Shown one piece after another: positions 49,501 to 57,547 of a DNA stretch of 64,000 bases. The notes below the pieces were generated by a model, which saw only the letters and a program-made list of their open reading frames with translations, made no database searches and was not told the DNA's origin. The stretch lies in NCBI GenBank assembly GCA_000818945.1, contig KN805449.1, forward strand, positions 35,378-99,377. Reading direction: 5' to 3'. The translations under genes and the position numbers were made by a program. Numbering within the stretch: position 1 is the first letter of the stretch; each line of letters begins with the position of its first letter. This DNA comes from Schizochytrium sp. CCTCC M209059. Lineage: Eukaryota; Sar; Bigyra; Thraustochytrida; Thraustochytriidae.

Positions 49501-52500
49501 GATGATCACATGCCAGCGGACGCAAGCTTTTCGTTCAATGTCTTTGCCGTAAGTGCTATGCGGGACCAAAAGCGACGCGTCATTTTCCTCGAGTCCCCCT
49601 TCAAGCTCATGAATGCCGTCGACCACACGCTTGAGGTGTTAATCTGCGAAAAGGGTACAATTGCAGAGCAGGAAAACCGCAAAGACGTATATCCAAGCCT
49701 GGAGCCCTTGTCTTTGGAGCATGCAGAGTACAAGACAAGCGGGCGACATCTCGCTCGTTACGGAATGGACGTGAACTGTCTTTTCGACCGACGTTCTTCG
49801 ACAAAGTGGGTGGACGGTGGTCACCGCCTCAGCGAGCAGAGTGACGAGGTAGCCGAAGATGCTGAAATGCTGCAAGCGGTGAACGAAGAGGAAGGCGCGG
49901 GATTTGCCTTGGATTCCTATGTGGAGTGGACCTTTGCCCAGCCAGTGCAGATTTGTTTATACCGTCTGACCCCGGCGCTTGATACCGTGGTGCGCGATGC
50001 ACACGCCACGCCCTTCGATAACGACAAGCAGGTTGATGCCTCAAGGCTTGGCCTGGATCCGGTGCAGTGGCGCGTCTATGGCAAGTTATTGCAACAGGAA
50101 TCGTCAGCTTCAGATTCGAATCCGGATGACAATGAGGATGCTGGCCGCAACAAAGAAAAGGCGGCATCAACAAGCGCCGCAGCAAACGCAGCGATAGGGA
50201 GAGCTGTGACGGGGCAGGCTGGAGACCTCGAGCCCGCCGAGACGTCATGGATTTTGCTTGATGAGCGCAGCGGTATTGTATTCGACCGGGAAAGGCGCCC
50301 ACGAGAGTACTTTCTCCCACAAGTAGGAAGCTTTCATTGCTATCGCATCGAGCTCTCGAGTGGGTGTACGTTCAGTGCAATGGAACGCCAAGGGGCCGCG
50401 AAGGCGCGACCCTATGAGGAAGAAATTGACCTCGCCCGAGCCTCGTGTGGGCCAAAGGACTCTATTCCTATCGCGCTCTCTTGCATCGAGCTGTTTCAAG
50501 AACGCTTGTTGGCGCGACGCACGCGCGTGCTCGTGGCCTCTGGCCTGGTGTCCCCCGGGGACGAATCAAATATGCTGGACTTTGACGACGAAGAGGCTTT
50601 GGAGGAGTCTCGGCACCGTTCGAGTGCGGAATGGACGTGCCCTACATGCGAAATCTCCAACGTGGGCGGTGATGCGACCTGCAAGCTGTGTGGCACGACG
50701 CGGCCGGAGGTGCGCGATGTGGTGCAGACGGATGTTTTCGCTCAAGACGTTGAGGACCCAGACACGGTGATGAGCGATCAGGCCGAGCAGGCCCGAAAAC
50801 GACGGTCTCGCGCCATTGAAGACATGGCGAGGCGGAGCGCGCAAAGACACATGTCGACAACGACGGGATCACGGACATTTTCCAAGACGTCTGGGAACGA
50901 TGCAGCCTTGGAGGATGATAATGCGTTTGCGAAAGCGATTGAACTCGACAAGATGTCGGGCAAGGTCGCTGTCGCGAGTGACGCCGGATCTGTTCGGGGA
51001 GGGACTCGGTTTCGAACCAGACGCGTACACCTGACGCTCGAGAGCCTCAGCGTGGAGAAACCGCGCAACACAAAAGAGCTTGGTAGAAATCTTCTGTACC
51101 GGCAGATTGGCCGCCGAGTCGCAAATCATTCGGAGCAAGACGATGCGCGAAGCAATTCGAGCGATGTCGATAGCCTGGACTCAGACACTCCTGGCTTCGT
51201 GTCGGGATCGTCGTCACCACTGCGACGACGATCCACATCGCTCGACTATGAGACCCTGGAGCTTAATATGGCAGCAGAGACGATTGTCCAGGTGGTCAAG
51301 TCGCAACGGCTGACGATGCGTCTCATTACGCCTCAGAGGGGTTCCAAGGCGGGGGGTGTAAATCGCCCGCATTCCACCCGAGGCGGGCTGAGTCTCGAAG
51401 GAGGCGTTTTGTTACGCTTTGACCACCGCGAGACCTTTCGTCGCTGGTTTGACGCCATTGAGTTCATTCTTAAACGTCTGCGTCGGCGACACCAAGGCAA
51501 GGTAATCGATGCGGAGGAGTTCACTGGCATGCGTCGACTTGTCCGGCCCGGGGAGGAGTTTTCGATCCCTCTCAACTTTATTTACTCGACGCGAAAGTGG
51601 TCGCTCTTTATTCGGCCCGATACAAACGTGGGCCAGGTTCAGGTGCATTGGGCGCAGGTTCTAGATCACATTTCTGCTCAGATTCTTCGATTTGAAGACA
51701 GTGTAGACAACGTGATTCCGGATTTGGCGTGCGAGCCGTTCAAGTATTCGGAACGTGTGCTGCGCGAGAGCAAGCTGGAAGTGACGCCATTTAGCTTTAG
51801 CGCGGCGTTTACTAAACGATTTCTGAAGGGTCACCACTCGGGTTTGGATGATTCGCCCTCTACGGAAGGGACCTCAAAGCTTATACCGCGCGTAGAGATT
51901 ACCATTCGAGCATGGGTGCGCGTGATCAATGCGCTCCCGTACTCGGTTGAAGTCCGATTCAAAAGCACGGAAGAGGCCGCGCAGCACACGATTGCGCCGG
52001 GACAAGAAATTAACATGTGCAAAATTCGGCGCGATGAGGAGGCGCAATTCCGTATTCCTGCATTGGACACGGAGTGGACCGACCGGCAGAGACTGGAATC
52101 CCTTTCCTATTTCCAAGACTCGGGACGCAAAACATTTGGCCACTCGTCGCAACGACAGCAGCAACTGAACTCTGGAACGCCGGTCCAGTTCTGGAAACGA
52201 GGGGGCAATCGTCAGTATTTGAAGAATGTGGCTGCAGAGGCCAAAATTGACCGCTCGCGAGACCCCACAGGACCCTTGTACGTGGTCCTGTACGCTCCGT
52301 TTTGGTTCTACAACTACAGCGACTTGAATCTCTTGGCAATTCCTCGCGACTCCTTCTTGTCGTCTGGCGATGAGTCAAAAGATGTTTTCTTGGAGCCAAA
52401 TTTTTTGCCCGACAACTCGGAGCAAACCAAGGGTGTCCATGTGCTCCCTCATTTACGGAACATGGACGGCAAGGCGAAGGTGAGCATTGCAGTCGCTTTG

Positions 52501-55500
52501 TCCCAGGCTGAGTTGCAAGGAGTGGGCAAGCAAGGTCCATCCGCGGCTCAGAACACTAATTCGTGGAAACCAGAAATGGAAGCGAGCGCTGAAACCGCGC
52601 GACGTGTGCAAGCTGTGCGCAACAATTGGCTCACAGATTTCGAGAATGAGCATCAGGACTACTTTGTGAGTAATTGGTCCAGGCCAGTCAAGGTGCAGTC
52701 TACCTCGGAGAACATTCAATGGCGTTCGTTCCGCTTCGTACTCAACGCGATCACAATATTGCGGCGTGAGATCGGGATTGAAATCGTCACGGGCGGTGTG
52801 AATGCTTTTACGCGATCCGTTCAAGTCATCTTTCGCAGCAAGTACTTGCTTGTAAATCGGGTCCCAGACACAATCTTACACTTTACGCAAAGCGTCCCTC
52901 GCGTGGAGTCGCAAGGCGCCTTTGCGCAGGGTCTGCAAGAATACAACGTGAAGCAGATCCAGCGCACGAAAATGTCGCAGTTTTTGCGGCGACAAAAATC
53001 AACTTTAAACGGTGCCGAATCTGCCAACGGAAGAGATTTGGAAGGGGACGGGCGCAATTACATGCCAGCGCCGGAAGGCGATGATGACCTTGCTCGAGAA
53101 GAGGAAGGTGCCGGCAGCGGCTGCGGCGACAGCGATGATGCTGATGCTAATGAAGAGACAAAGGTTGGAGAAAGACGTCACGAGGATAGTCTCGATGATG
53201 ATGAAAAGGATGATGTTGCCGGCGAAGCGACGGAAGACAACGCTTCGAGCAACAAGGAGGAGGAGGAGGAGGAGGAGGAAGAGAATGAAGATGAAGACGA
53301 AGTGACAACTGCATTACGCGTGCACGGCGTGCATGCAGGCAAGACGATCAAAGACCTGTACCTAGGTCCAAATCCCAATCACTGCCAACCATTCCATTTT
53401 GGAGGATTCCAAAAGGAATTTGTTGGATATGAGTCGGGATTTCGCATTGGCATCGTGAACGTCAAGCTCGAGGACATGACGCATGAGAGCGCCGTGATAT
53501 CAGCGGCCAAGGAGTCCGAGTACAGCTTGCTTCTTCGTTCGAAGAGTGGCAGTTCGCGCGAGCGTTTGGGCGCACATCGCGTTCGCGTCGCAATTCGCAA
53601 GGAGCGGGGCACAACCTTTATCATCTTTTCGCGTGACTTGAGCATGAGCTCGCATCCGCGGCCATTTTACGTGATCCGCAATCGGACGCCTTTTCCCCTT
53701 GAAGTGTGGCAGGATCGTATGGCGCGCGTCCATTTCAATACGATTGTCTACCCAGGGGAAGACTTTGCGCACGCTTGGGACAACCCAAACCTCTCGCAGG
53801 ACATCCGTGCACGTATTCTGTGGCCCCTCTTCCGCGAAGATCAGCTCGCTGACGTGAACTTGGGTGACTTGGCCTTCGAAAGCAGTGACGAGCTTGCACG
53901 AAAGGTCCAGGACCTCAAGGAGGCTACAAGTAAGCACGGGCATCGTCATTTGACTCACAAGGGGGGTCACAAGCGAAGACGCCAGCAGGAAGCGCTGCGC
54001 CGGCAGCTTCAGTCAACGCTAGAAAGGTATGAGAGCCATGAAATATCTGCAGAGGGCCCGGCAACGGCATACAAGGGGCTTTCTCTCGAGGGTCTGTTTC
54101 CGATTGACGCGGTGAAACAGTTTGACGATCTCTGCGTGGTTGAGCCACGATTGTTCAGGACGCCATTGTTTGTTTCTGTGGAGGGATTCATCGAGGAGAG
54201 CAGCAAGACTTTGGCCTTTCGTTTGGACAGTGCGCGAGCAATCGAAGCTTCAACGACGAGCGGAAGCCTGGGTCTCGCTACCTTGGGATTCTTCGCTTCG
54301 CCTCCTGGAAGCGAAGGTACGCTTTCAGATGACGAGGACAAGGTTGGCGACGGCGAGGACAGCAACGATGAGTCGGCTGATGCAGGGGGCAAAGAGGATG
54401 AAGATGATGAAGATGGACAAGACGTTGCAGGAGGTGCTTCGGTGACAGTCGCTGAGGCAAAGCGGGCTCCGCGTAAGCCACAAGGCGAAGAGGGCCAACT
54501 TCCAGCCTCGCGTGCTTCGAAGAGGGCGTCGGCGGTTTCCAAAGCTGGAGCCAAATTGTCGTCAGGGCACCGCAAGTACAATGTATTCTTGCGCCTGGTT
54601 CTCAAAGCAGATGCCGTCTTTCAGACGCAAAGCAGTGCTGAACATCGAGGTAAATACAAAGTTGTGGTGCGCGTAGGTGGGAAGAGTCGCGAATTTAGCG
54701 GTAGCGTCGTGGCTCTGCCCGGATCTCCACGCAAGACAACGAGAGATTTAGAAGAAATCGCCGAAGACTTGCACTTTAGCCTGGATACGAAACCGACGCA
54801 GGTTTTTATTCTCGTGTACGTGACAAACTCAATGGACAAGCGCGAATTGTTGCGAGCGGGAACAATTGATCTTGTGAAACAGCTCTGGGCCGGCAAACAT
54901 GCGGAGTCCTGGCTCGAGGTGAACAGTCCAGACTGGCAAAAGTGTAAGGAGGATTTGGCCGAGATGGAGAGGGAAGAACGTCGCCGGGTGCAGGCACTGC
55001 TTGACGACGGGTTCACCAAGTCGCTTCGGGATCGCGCGATGCGACTCTCCAACGAGAGTGAGGCCCAGGCGGCGAATGAAGATGACGGTGCAAGCAATGA
55101 TCAGGCGAGCGAGTCGCGAAAGTATGCACAAAGCTCTACGAATCTACGTGTTGCCAACCGCATGTCGATTCTGGAGCGAGAAAAGTCGCTCATGTCGACG
55201 CTGAGTCGGGAGAGTCGGGCCGACGAGACAGCATCACAACCCAGCTACAAGTCTGGGGCCTCGAGTCCCTTTGGGACGCGGAGTCTGCCATTCTTGCCAA
55301 TGCGAACACGGCAGCCTACATTTACAGAGGAGGAGGAGGAGCGTGCAAGTGCGGAGCCGGTGCCTCTTTTTGAGCTCCGCGATCCTGAATCCGAGTCCTC
55401 TCAGACGGCGCGGCATCTTGTCCCGTCTAGCATGTCGAAGCTCGCAAAGCGAGAAGGTGGCGTAAACCAAGAGGAGAGCGACGGGGCAGAGAGCGGGGCA

Positions 55501-57174
55501 AGCACGTCAAGGTCTCAGGCATGGATGCAGATTCGTTGCGAGGCCGTGGAGCCATCTCAAGAGAATCAAGGCAGAGAGGGAAAAGCTGCGCAGGCTGTTT
55601 TGGAGCTGGGCGAAGCGGCAACGCTTAAAGTGAGAGTCTTTTTATCTTCTGTGGGACTATCTCTGGTTCACGCATCGCAACGTCTGGAAATTTGCTACTC
55701 AATCATGCAGCGGCTTCATTTGTTTTCTGAGCTTTCGCCCGGTAACTTGCAGCTGAGTGTACGACTTGGGCACTTGCAGGTCGACAATCACGACCCCAAT
55801 GCACAGTACGATGTAATGGTGGTTCCCGAGAAGCGCCCCCCGGTGAATCCGAAGTCAAGGTACCCGTACCCGCGCGAGGATTGTCTTTCGCTAGAGATGA
55901 TTGTGCGACAGAGCGAGGAGCCTTACCTGGAGCTCGAAACCTTTGAGCTAGACCTTTCGCGTTTGGTGGTGAATTTTGAGGAGTCCTTTCTGGGCAATGT
56001 GTTGAGCATGTGGGCCAAGGTGCTGGAGAGCACGAATCAGGACGGAGCGTCTGGCCTCGATGCACGGAATATTGAGCATCCGCCCGCCTCAACGGCGCAC
56101 TTTATCCTGCAAGTCCAAGCCCTGGCTGACTTTATGTATGTGTACTGGTTCAAGATTGGAACAATTCAGATGATCTTTCAGTGCCATTTGGATGGTGGCA
56201 AGAAGATTGTTGCAGAGGACCAGGTCTCGATGGCCATTAAGCAATACGTGCCGACGATGTGGATCCAGGACTTTCGGCTTCGGATCTCGGATTTCTCGCG
56301 CTCGAACGAGTTCACCTCGGTTGACGAGTTCTACCGCGTCATGACGATGTTCTTTGTTCAGGAGGCGATTTCTCGAAATCTGCAAACCGCGCTGACACAG
56401 ACCAACTTTTCGTTGAACCCGTTTCCCGCATGCAAAACTATTGCCATTGGCGCGTATGAAATGATCCACCAGCCATATATGCAGCGGCATCGTGGATGTG
56501 GAGGTGTGTGTAGCGGGTGTCAGCATGGCTTGGCTGCCTTCATTGCAAGCTTATCGGCAGGCATGACAGACCTCGTTCATGCTTACACGGATTTTGTCGT
56601 CATGGGTTTGGAGAACGTGGCGAATGCGAACCAGTATGATTTGGTGGCTCGACCTCTCACGCTCACCACGGCTGCATTTCGCAACGTAACATCGGCAATA
56701 TCTGTCTCATCGCACAAGATCGCGAATGAGCTGCTTAACCCGGTGGATCGCATTGAGCAGATTCGCACGCCTCGACTTTTTACGCGCTCGGGCGAAATGA
56801 TCCTGTATGGCCCAGGTAATCGTCCAATCCAGCAGGACTTGCCTACACAGCGCGCAGCTGCGGCTGTGTTCCACTTTGTGTACGACACGTGGAGGTTGCG
56901 CAAGAGTCTGAGGCACGAGGCTCAGGAACGAGGTCAGATTTTGCAGGACTTTGACCCAAGAGAGTACATGAACAACCGACTTCGCCATGAGCGCGGCAAT
57001 CTCTTCGAGCGCTGGATGGCCTCTATTCGAGACACGCTGGTTTCGCTGCAGTACGAGTTTGCGCAGGCACGAAATGAAGAGGGTGACCCCGAGTCTGAGG
57101 AGAGTGATCGTCTCTTGGGTGGTGGTGGTGGTGGTGGCGGTGGTGGTACTATATCTGGTGATGGCGGTACTTGA
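40528..57174 (+). CDS. Giant VPS13-family bridge-like lipid transfer protein with extra modules
   Basis: 5548 residues in one exon, ATG at 40528. Residues 1-115 are the Chorein_N domain (MLSGLVKKLVNRFLNEYVEG, VSIKNVLVVA). A PDZ domain follows at about 522-597 (LGLVLDHNFQNDSVVVASCI, then RLIEPGMVI). VAB/SHR-BD-type segments start near 2622 (HWLINNTGIELVLHDL) and recur near 4070 and 4373. A discoidin-like domain spans about 3070-3280 (LFDRRSSTKW, WILLDERSG). A RanBP2-type zinc finger is seen at C3371, C3374, C3385 and C3388. A C2-like segment lies near 4682-4800. The VPS13 C-terminal region ends the protein (DLVHAYTDFVVMGLENV near 5348), with a Gly run at the tail. VPS13 proteins span membrane contact sites and move bulk lipid through a hydrophobic groove. 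Long acidic and Arg/Ser-rich linkers are present. The name VPS13 is a family call. Confidence 0.92.
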   Translation: MLSGLVKKLVNRFLNEYVEGEFDVGISLFGKHALDLEHLEVKSSTLNDMIFREGIPLRLERVYVGHVLVDIPFSHLGSRPVKVSIKNVLVVANMHLEAAWNETMARDDLKAAVKAAIVALLETMHPESEVTRLSENPGLYFSSEGMLNRTITRIVDNLEVSLENISVRVETPCIHDQDLSLNASDAVSEGLYHGGLVQHWDLRLQDVSALDLTIANAQVFTTDENWDRHFDDDCDYIVFKVLRIVALEATFAHRDRAMRRVSDEARPAGAKELSVKAYYEHYLRHRARSGGVRPMLSPLNMEMRVKLNTAFSVGAGEPHRADAQIKLTPIVLAIGEDELVFLMQILSHLSRHSQWLERIEARERRKSEAWMAERRKTHSSEPEEEYHALCNRRARILTRITDATERKQRFEALLKDQDLVDLEAHLPLDVLKHAIEMAGRDAQETRDFKLQPFHSQDSTLSEGEPVEAMQHSPRSRASKAQEAVVSGTGWQKELATTLESELAGAETSYGRLAKPGLDPDEIEITFSEGSLGLVLDHNFQNDSVVVASCIAGSPAARTRLIEPGMVITAIGNYDVTDLSVEETLTKLRRGRRPLRVRFKGSVNAARVAANYVRGSVVNFVRAIVALDALDVTLFAGPGEQSLCVTRLIGVGCSLDAKSAGAAVGPLERLAHIVDLDLGLGILHADVISALPSSVSSEVWGPIHLMSSACEFDQDGMREHHALDGAIPPAYKHDIDWNPFGRTHETSVASLLENPRWVFSCFATATLLWNRRRLRLEGSGEREEAEDEALPRDFISLYEELGDFEKWTAQSTRTWQELVRSGEGLASMASAQATAAHWSAVATEDLPPLLEYNLRFQRLANALALCRERPFLNVELSLVLPDRSLEVTSLGEDDTGNDVDNSDTVGNFDGASDMESTRKRSSPAAKSEVPITMVIFRGSISDIEVCMQDTVLAKLGEFSSSLSARIAPFQGHEVPTETPPPPDFGDLSSLSWVRYEVAVQTGILRAILPDAAMVESKSLLRAMVVVGPIGIYPRNELPEEAATALDYLRPHKKVLDSIFLRVDRIRAVVVCRGNALASKTDGEHSTSAPIDPQDQDATMLLQYKTPMSMKDALQRPSLLPRPIAERDSESEVEGDVRFFDAQQSVRSDLGGRINEGSASASSDADEDTQFQDAFSQADDDDDDANDDGASDTLRRQVSWARRRSSSSVGAVTGGDGADPIDEAAEQTMDGPSSVSLLEMYLNILRVSFRGAPYGLQPVEVGLVLGDLNLLVTESHVTLLLDLIDVLQKTMQNMDDSQDMLPKDAAWRPGDRASIDSHSVGAAIDADAAAEDTLDAIIDNFGGARDIVSAMGFMQQGLTQAVEHALGVESEVYGADDFVLRPQEATGVFERMCDVLGPVLARELNSKVAPPWVAAVGPKEAVLRTVAFFYGDLWVQSERLKGTFGSPEASGGARTSVRSPIAKGKRTSAGDRRSRSGPRTQSRTLSHATDAHSRSGHLTRAHDAKCAVATPPASSWVTLRLDLHVTNVRADLFTTFQLSFSSIDVHCATSTSNSLARVGVHVGAVTMVNFRSRDGENPMVIQPTGEETDAARSERMYCLSFYIVLISDSLQQALRQSDAENGLLPAADASDSDAETSSSDGDSEDEMHTEGLGDASDEGGEDYMRGRRTSSDSTHEGVGAMSTSGSSDDGGEDDDKSLRALRKRLEEASDGPAVVEKAIARIHRQTFKSPKKEVESLQSALDMAQRARARVRRQEEQVIRSREASGTRFRSTLAQRGCGALLWEAQTSRKSLSDTGRSLGRVLRQRQRTLARMADDENLEAPRAHDNRRSLQALHRSQLGLSRSKTHHLDSDRHESRRHARSRSRSRSVGRGRERSETVDASTLNVLDDEAATTLYSCVKQIAKLVGPTTTLERETSIPAVSVTLVLRDLVVEISERLALTGLELLDTVQKAVAGSSPSKASVQSGQSGSMHQTEEERPGDPTVLSGVEFSTEMQGVIIRVKTSRDRPFGPASGGKDDGQKRIKSADSRRGSHVGSVTEGSSLMGDLTTLDVPSAMSGAELARQSFNDIFVDIGLNVALVYVAHQCVEECELKMSRTTISITYDRTTTLLRRRQQRRWSRQAVSPSVTVTHAVLKPWDASLEYVLRRDTNKPREITRLVSGSMGNLQLSLWTTDVSVLTQAGSELGEIAESVARAAEKVTGGTGAPEGENGCSQAEQQNQKQVEAMNTDGGTMRATILKAQGVSVLAMAMDKGLVIADDPSYGRHLEACAQAAWFMERNAELFASVPVVVRWLDSLVVAVARNGAHFSTETIALLQGADTSRDTTEQSPQGYSSGGQPSSPPRGMGRLYEGNSVLSPLIEDDKDIMASDTDDSENPSGAHYIGDSNLLEVSDRHAEHHAAIEARQMELFAREVMDILHDRIKLSVSGMGVELVQEVLRSETRVETFLPVLRFGAEKIELRGESFSQFSKDFVLATYVDMEAKFYNRRIGSWEFIMEPWTRTKASVLVSESDQNISVNLEALNRLNINVSEDLLALLLKLQSDLERASSSLSEDPVTRAVMDERNEATTANEGKSVALSKAPSVTVSKHVSTVQRTLRSRRRRRIHRQRSRKGGRKSKKTVARREAQHWLINNTGIELVLHDLYQVGYDYRGIITVSYRDGWYLPTHERWNERPLMRITLLPYRRRGTVGSLGNDGGDARAIPVGSSERHPEDDDFDDSASSALDSDTSDTRSDTSHVVRPYQDGNKYVLPYEGSRSAEVPHLLVEVKDATGAYYQTSVDLVPYILFPNQGSAEWFRLHSDGAKLDTPRGAELMLSIEFDLHEDLNADPESALREEHGDRQAAIEPFRMASGAMVPMNFQALPKKHWYRNINRYEINKSISTKQYTKLRAVAVDFSRGLDFASPHKPLLMVFPVDEAGETMLTTRAVSDARVPGQREAIGVAKPPYEGLDRGGPVEEREASATSIVSLGNDIGLGGKDGLSLFGKKSRKETNSSDDHMPADASFSFNVFAVSAMRDQKRRVIFLESPFKLMNAVDHTLEVLICEKGTIAEQENRKDVYPSLEPLSLEHAEYKTSGRHLARYGMDVNCLFDRRSSTKWVDGGHRLSEQSDEVAEDAEMLQAVNEEEGAGFALDSYVEWTFAQPVQICLYRLTPALDTVVRDAHATPFDNDKQVDASRLGLDPVQWRVYGKLLQQESSASDSNPDDNEDAGRNKEKAASTSAAANAAIGRAVTGQAGDLEPAETSWILLDERSGIVFDRERRPREYFLPQVGSFHCYRIELSSGCTFSAMERQGAAKARPYEEEIDLARASCGPKDSIPIALSCIELFQERLLARRTRVLVASGLVSPGDESNMLDFDDEEALEESRHRSSAEWTCPTCEISNVGGDATCKLCGTTRPEVRDVVQTDVFAQDVEDPDTVMSDQAEQARKRRSRAIEDMARRSAQRHMSTTTGSRTFSKTSGNDAALEDDNAFAKAIELDKMSGKVAVASDAGSVRGGTRFRTRRVHLTLESLSVEKPRNTKELGRNLLYRQIGRRVANHSEQDDARSNSSDVDSLDSDTPGFVSGSSSPLRRRSTSLDYETLELNMAAETIVQVVKSQRLTMRLITPQRGSKAGGVNRPHSTRGGLSLEGGVLLRFDHRETFRRWFDAIEFILKRLRRRHQGKVIDAEEFTGMRRLVRPGEEFSIPLNFIYSTRKWSLFIRPDTNVGQVQVHWAQVLDHISAQILRFEDSVDNVIPDLACEPFKYSERVLRESKLEVTPFSFSAAFTKRFLKGHHSGLDDSPSTEGTSKLIPRVEITIRAWVRVINALPYSVEVRFKSTEEAAQHTIAPGQEINMCKIRRDEEAQFRIPALDTEWTDRQRLESLSYFQDSGRKTFGHSSQRQQQLNSGTPVQFWKRGGNRQYLKNVAAEAKIDRSRDPTGPLYVVLYAPFWFYNYSDLNLLAIPRDSFLSSGDESKDVFLEPNFLPDNSEQTKGVHVLPHLRNMDGKAKVSIAVALSQAELQGVGKQGPSAAQNTNSWKPEMEASAETARRVQAVRNNWLTDFENEHQDYFVSNWSRPVKVQSTSENIQWRSFRFVLNAITILRREIGIEIVTGGVNAFTRSVQVIFRSKYLLVNRVPDTILHFTQSVPRVESQGAFAQGLQEYNVKQIQRTKMSQFLRRQKSTLNGAESANGRDLEGDGRNYMPAPEGDDDLAREEEGAGSGCGDSDDADANEETKVGERRHEDSLDDDEKDDVAGEATEDNASSNKEEEEEEEEENEDEDEVTTALRVHGVHAGKTIKDLYLGPNPNHCQPFHFGGFQKEFVGYESGFRIGIVNVKLEDMTHESAVISAAKESEYSLLLRSKSGSSRERLGAHRVRVAIRKERGTTFIIFSRDLSMSSHPRPFYVIRNRTPFPLEVWQDRMARVHFNTIVYPGEDFAHAWDNPNLSQDIRARILWPLFREDQLADVNLGDLAFESSDELARKVQDLKEATSKHGHRHLTHKGGHKRRRQQEALRRQLQSTLERYESHEISAEGPATAYKGLSLEGLFPIDAVKQFDDLCVVEPRLFRTPLFVSVEGFIEESSKTLAFRLDSARAIEASTTSGSLGLATLGFFASPPGSEGTLSDDEDKVGDGEDSNDESADAGGKEDEDDEDGQDVAGGASVTVAEAKRAPRKPQGEEGQLPASRASKRASAVSKAGAKLSSGHRKYNVFLRLVLKADAVFQTQSSAEHRGKYKVVVRVGGKSREFSGSVVALPGSPRKTTRDLEEIAEDLHFSLDTKPTQVFILVYVTNSMDKRELLRAGTIDLVKQLWAGKHAESWLEVNSPDWQKCKEDLAEMEREERRRVQALLDDGFTKSLRDRAMRLSNESEAQAANEDDGASNDQASESRKYAQSSTNLRVANRMSILEREKSLMSTLSRESRADETASQPSYKSGASSPFGTRSLPFLPMRTRQPTFTEEEEERASAEPVPLFELRDPESESSQTARHLVPSSMSKLAKREGGVNQEESDGAESGASTSRSQAWMQIRCEAVEPSQENQGREGKAAQAVLELGEAATLKVRVFLSSVGLSLVHASQRLEICYSIMQRLHLFSELSPGNLQLSVRLGHLQVDNHDPNAQYDVMVVPEKRPPVNPKSRYPYPREDCLSLEMIVRQSEEPYLELETFELDLSRLVVNFEESFLGNVLSMWAKVLESTNQDGASGLDARNIEHPPASTAHFILQVQALADFMYVYWFKIGTIQMIFQCHLDGGKKIVAEDQVSMAIKQYVPTMWIQDFRLRISDFSRSNEFTSVDEFYRVMTMFFVQEAISRNLQTALTQTNFSLNPFPACKTIAIGAYEMIHQPYMQRHRGCGGVCSGCQHGLAAFIASLSAGMTDLVHAYTDFVVMGLENVANANQYDLVARPLTLTTAAFRNVTSAISVSSHKIANELLNPVDRIEQIRTPRLFTRSGEMILYGPGNRPIQQDLPTQRAAAAVFHFVYDTWRLRKSLRHEAQERGQILQDFDPREYMNNRLRHERGNLFERWMASIRDTLVSLQYEFAQARNEEGDPESEESDRLLGGGGGGGGGGTISGDGGT

Positions 57175-57547
57175 GACAGACTGAACTCATGAGTGCGCTC
57201 TGTTCTTTGTGTGGCGCACGATGATGAGAAACTCTGTGACTATACTTAAGTCTGGATCGATGACGAGAAAATGCGAGAATAGTCTGTCGGTCTACCTGAC
57301 AAGACTTGCACACACACAAAATGCCATTAAAAAAAGAAGAAAAGACAGAAGACGGCAATTGAGAATGACAAAGAGATGAAGGAAGCAGCAGCAGCGGCAG
57401 TGGCAGAAAAAGAAGAGAAAGAGGAGTTTGTAGTTTATTGTTTGCTTATTTGCATGCTTGCTTGCTTGTTTGTTTGTTTGCTTGCTTGCTTGCTTGCTTG
57501 CTTGACGAAAGGGTCTGCAGACCCGCGTGAATCTAGGCCCGGGCCTA
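57175..57547. other. Convergent intergenic region with GCTT/GTTT repeats
   Basis: Holds the 3' ends of the VPS13-type and the 878-residue genes. At 57447-57504 there is a (GCTT)n/(GTTT)n repeat. No gene is seen. Confidence 0.5.
57447..57504. repeat. (GCTT)n/(GTTT)n microsatellite
   Basis: About fourteen tetramers, mainly GCTT with a GTTT block in the middle. Confidence 0.9.
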
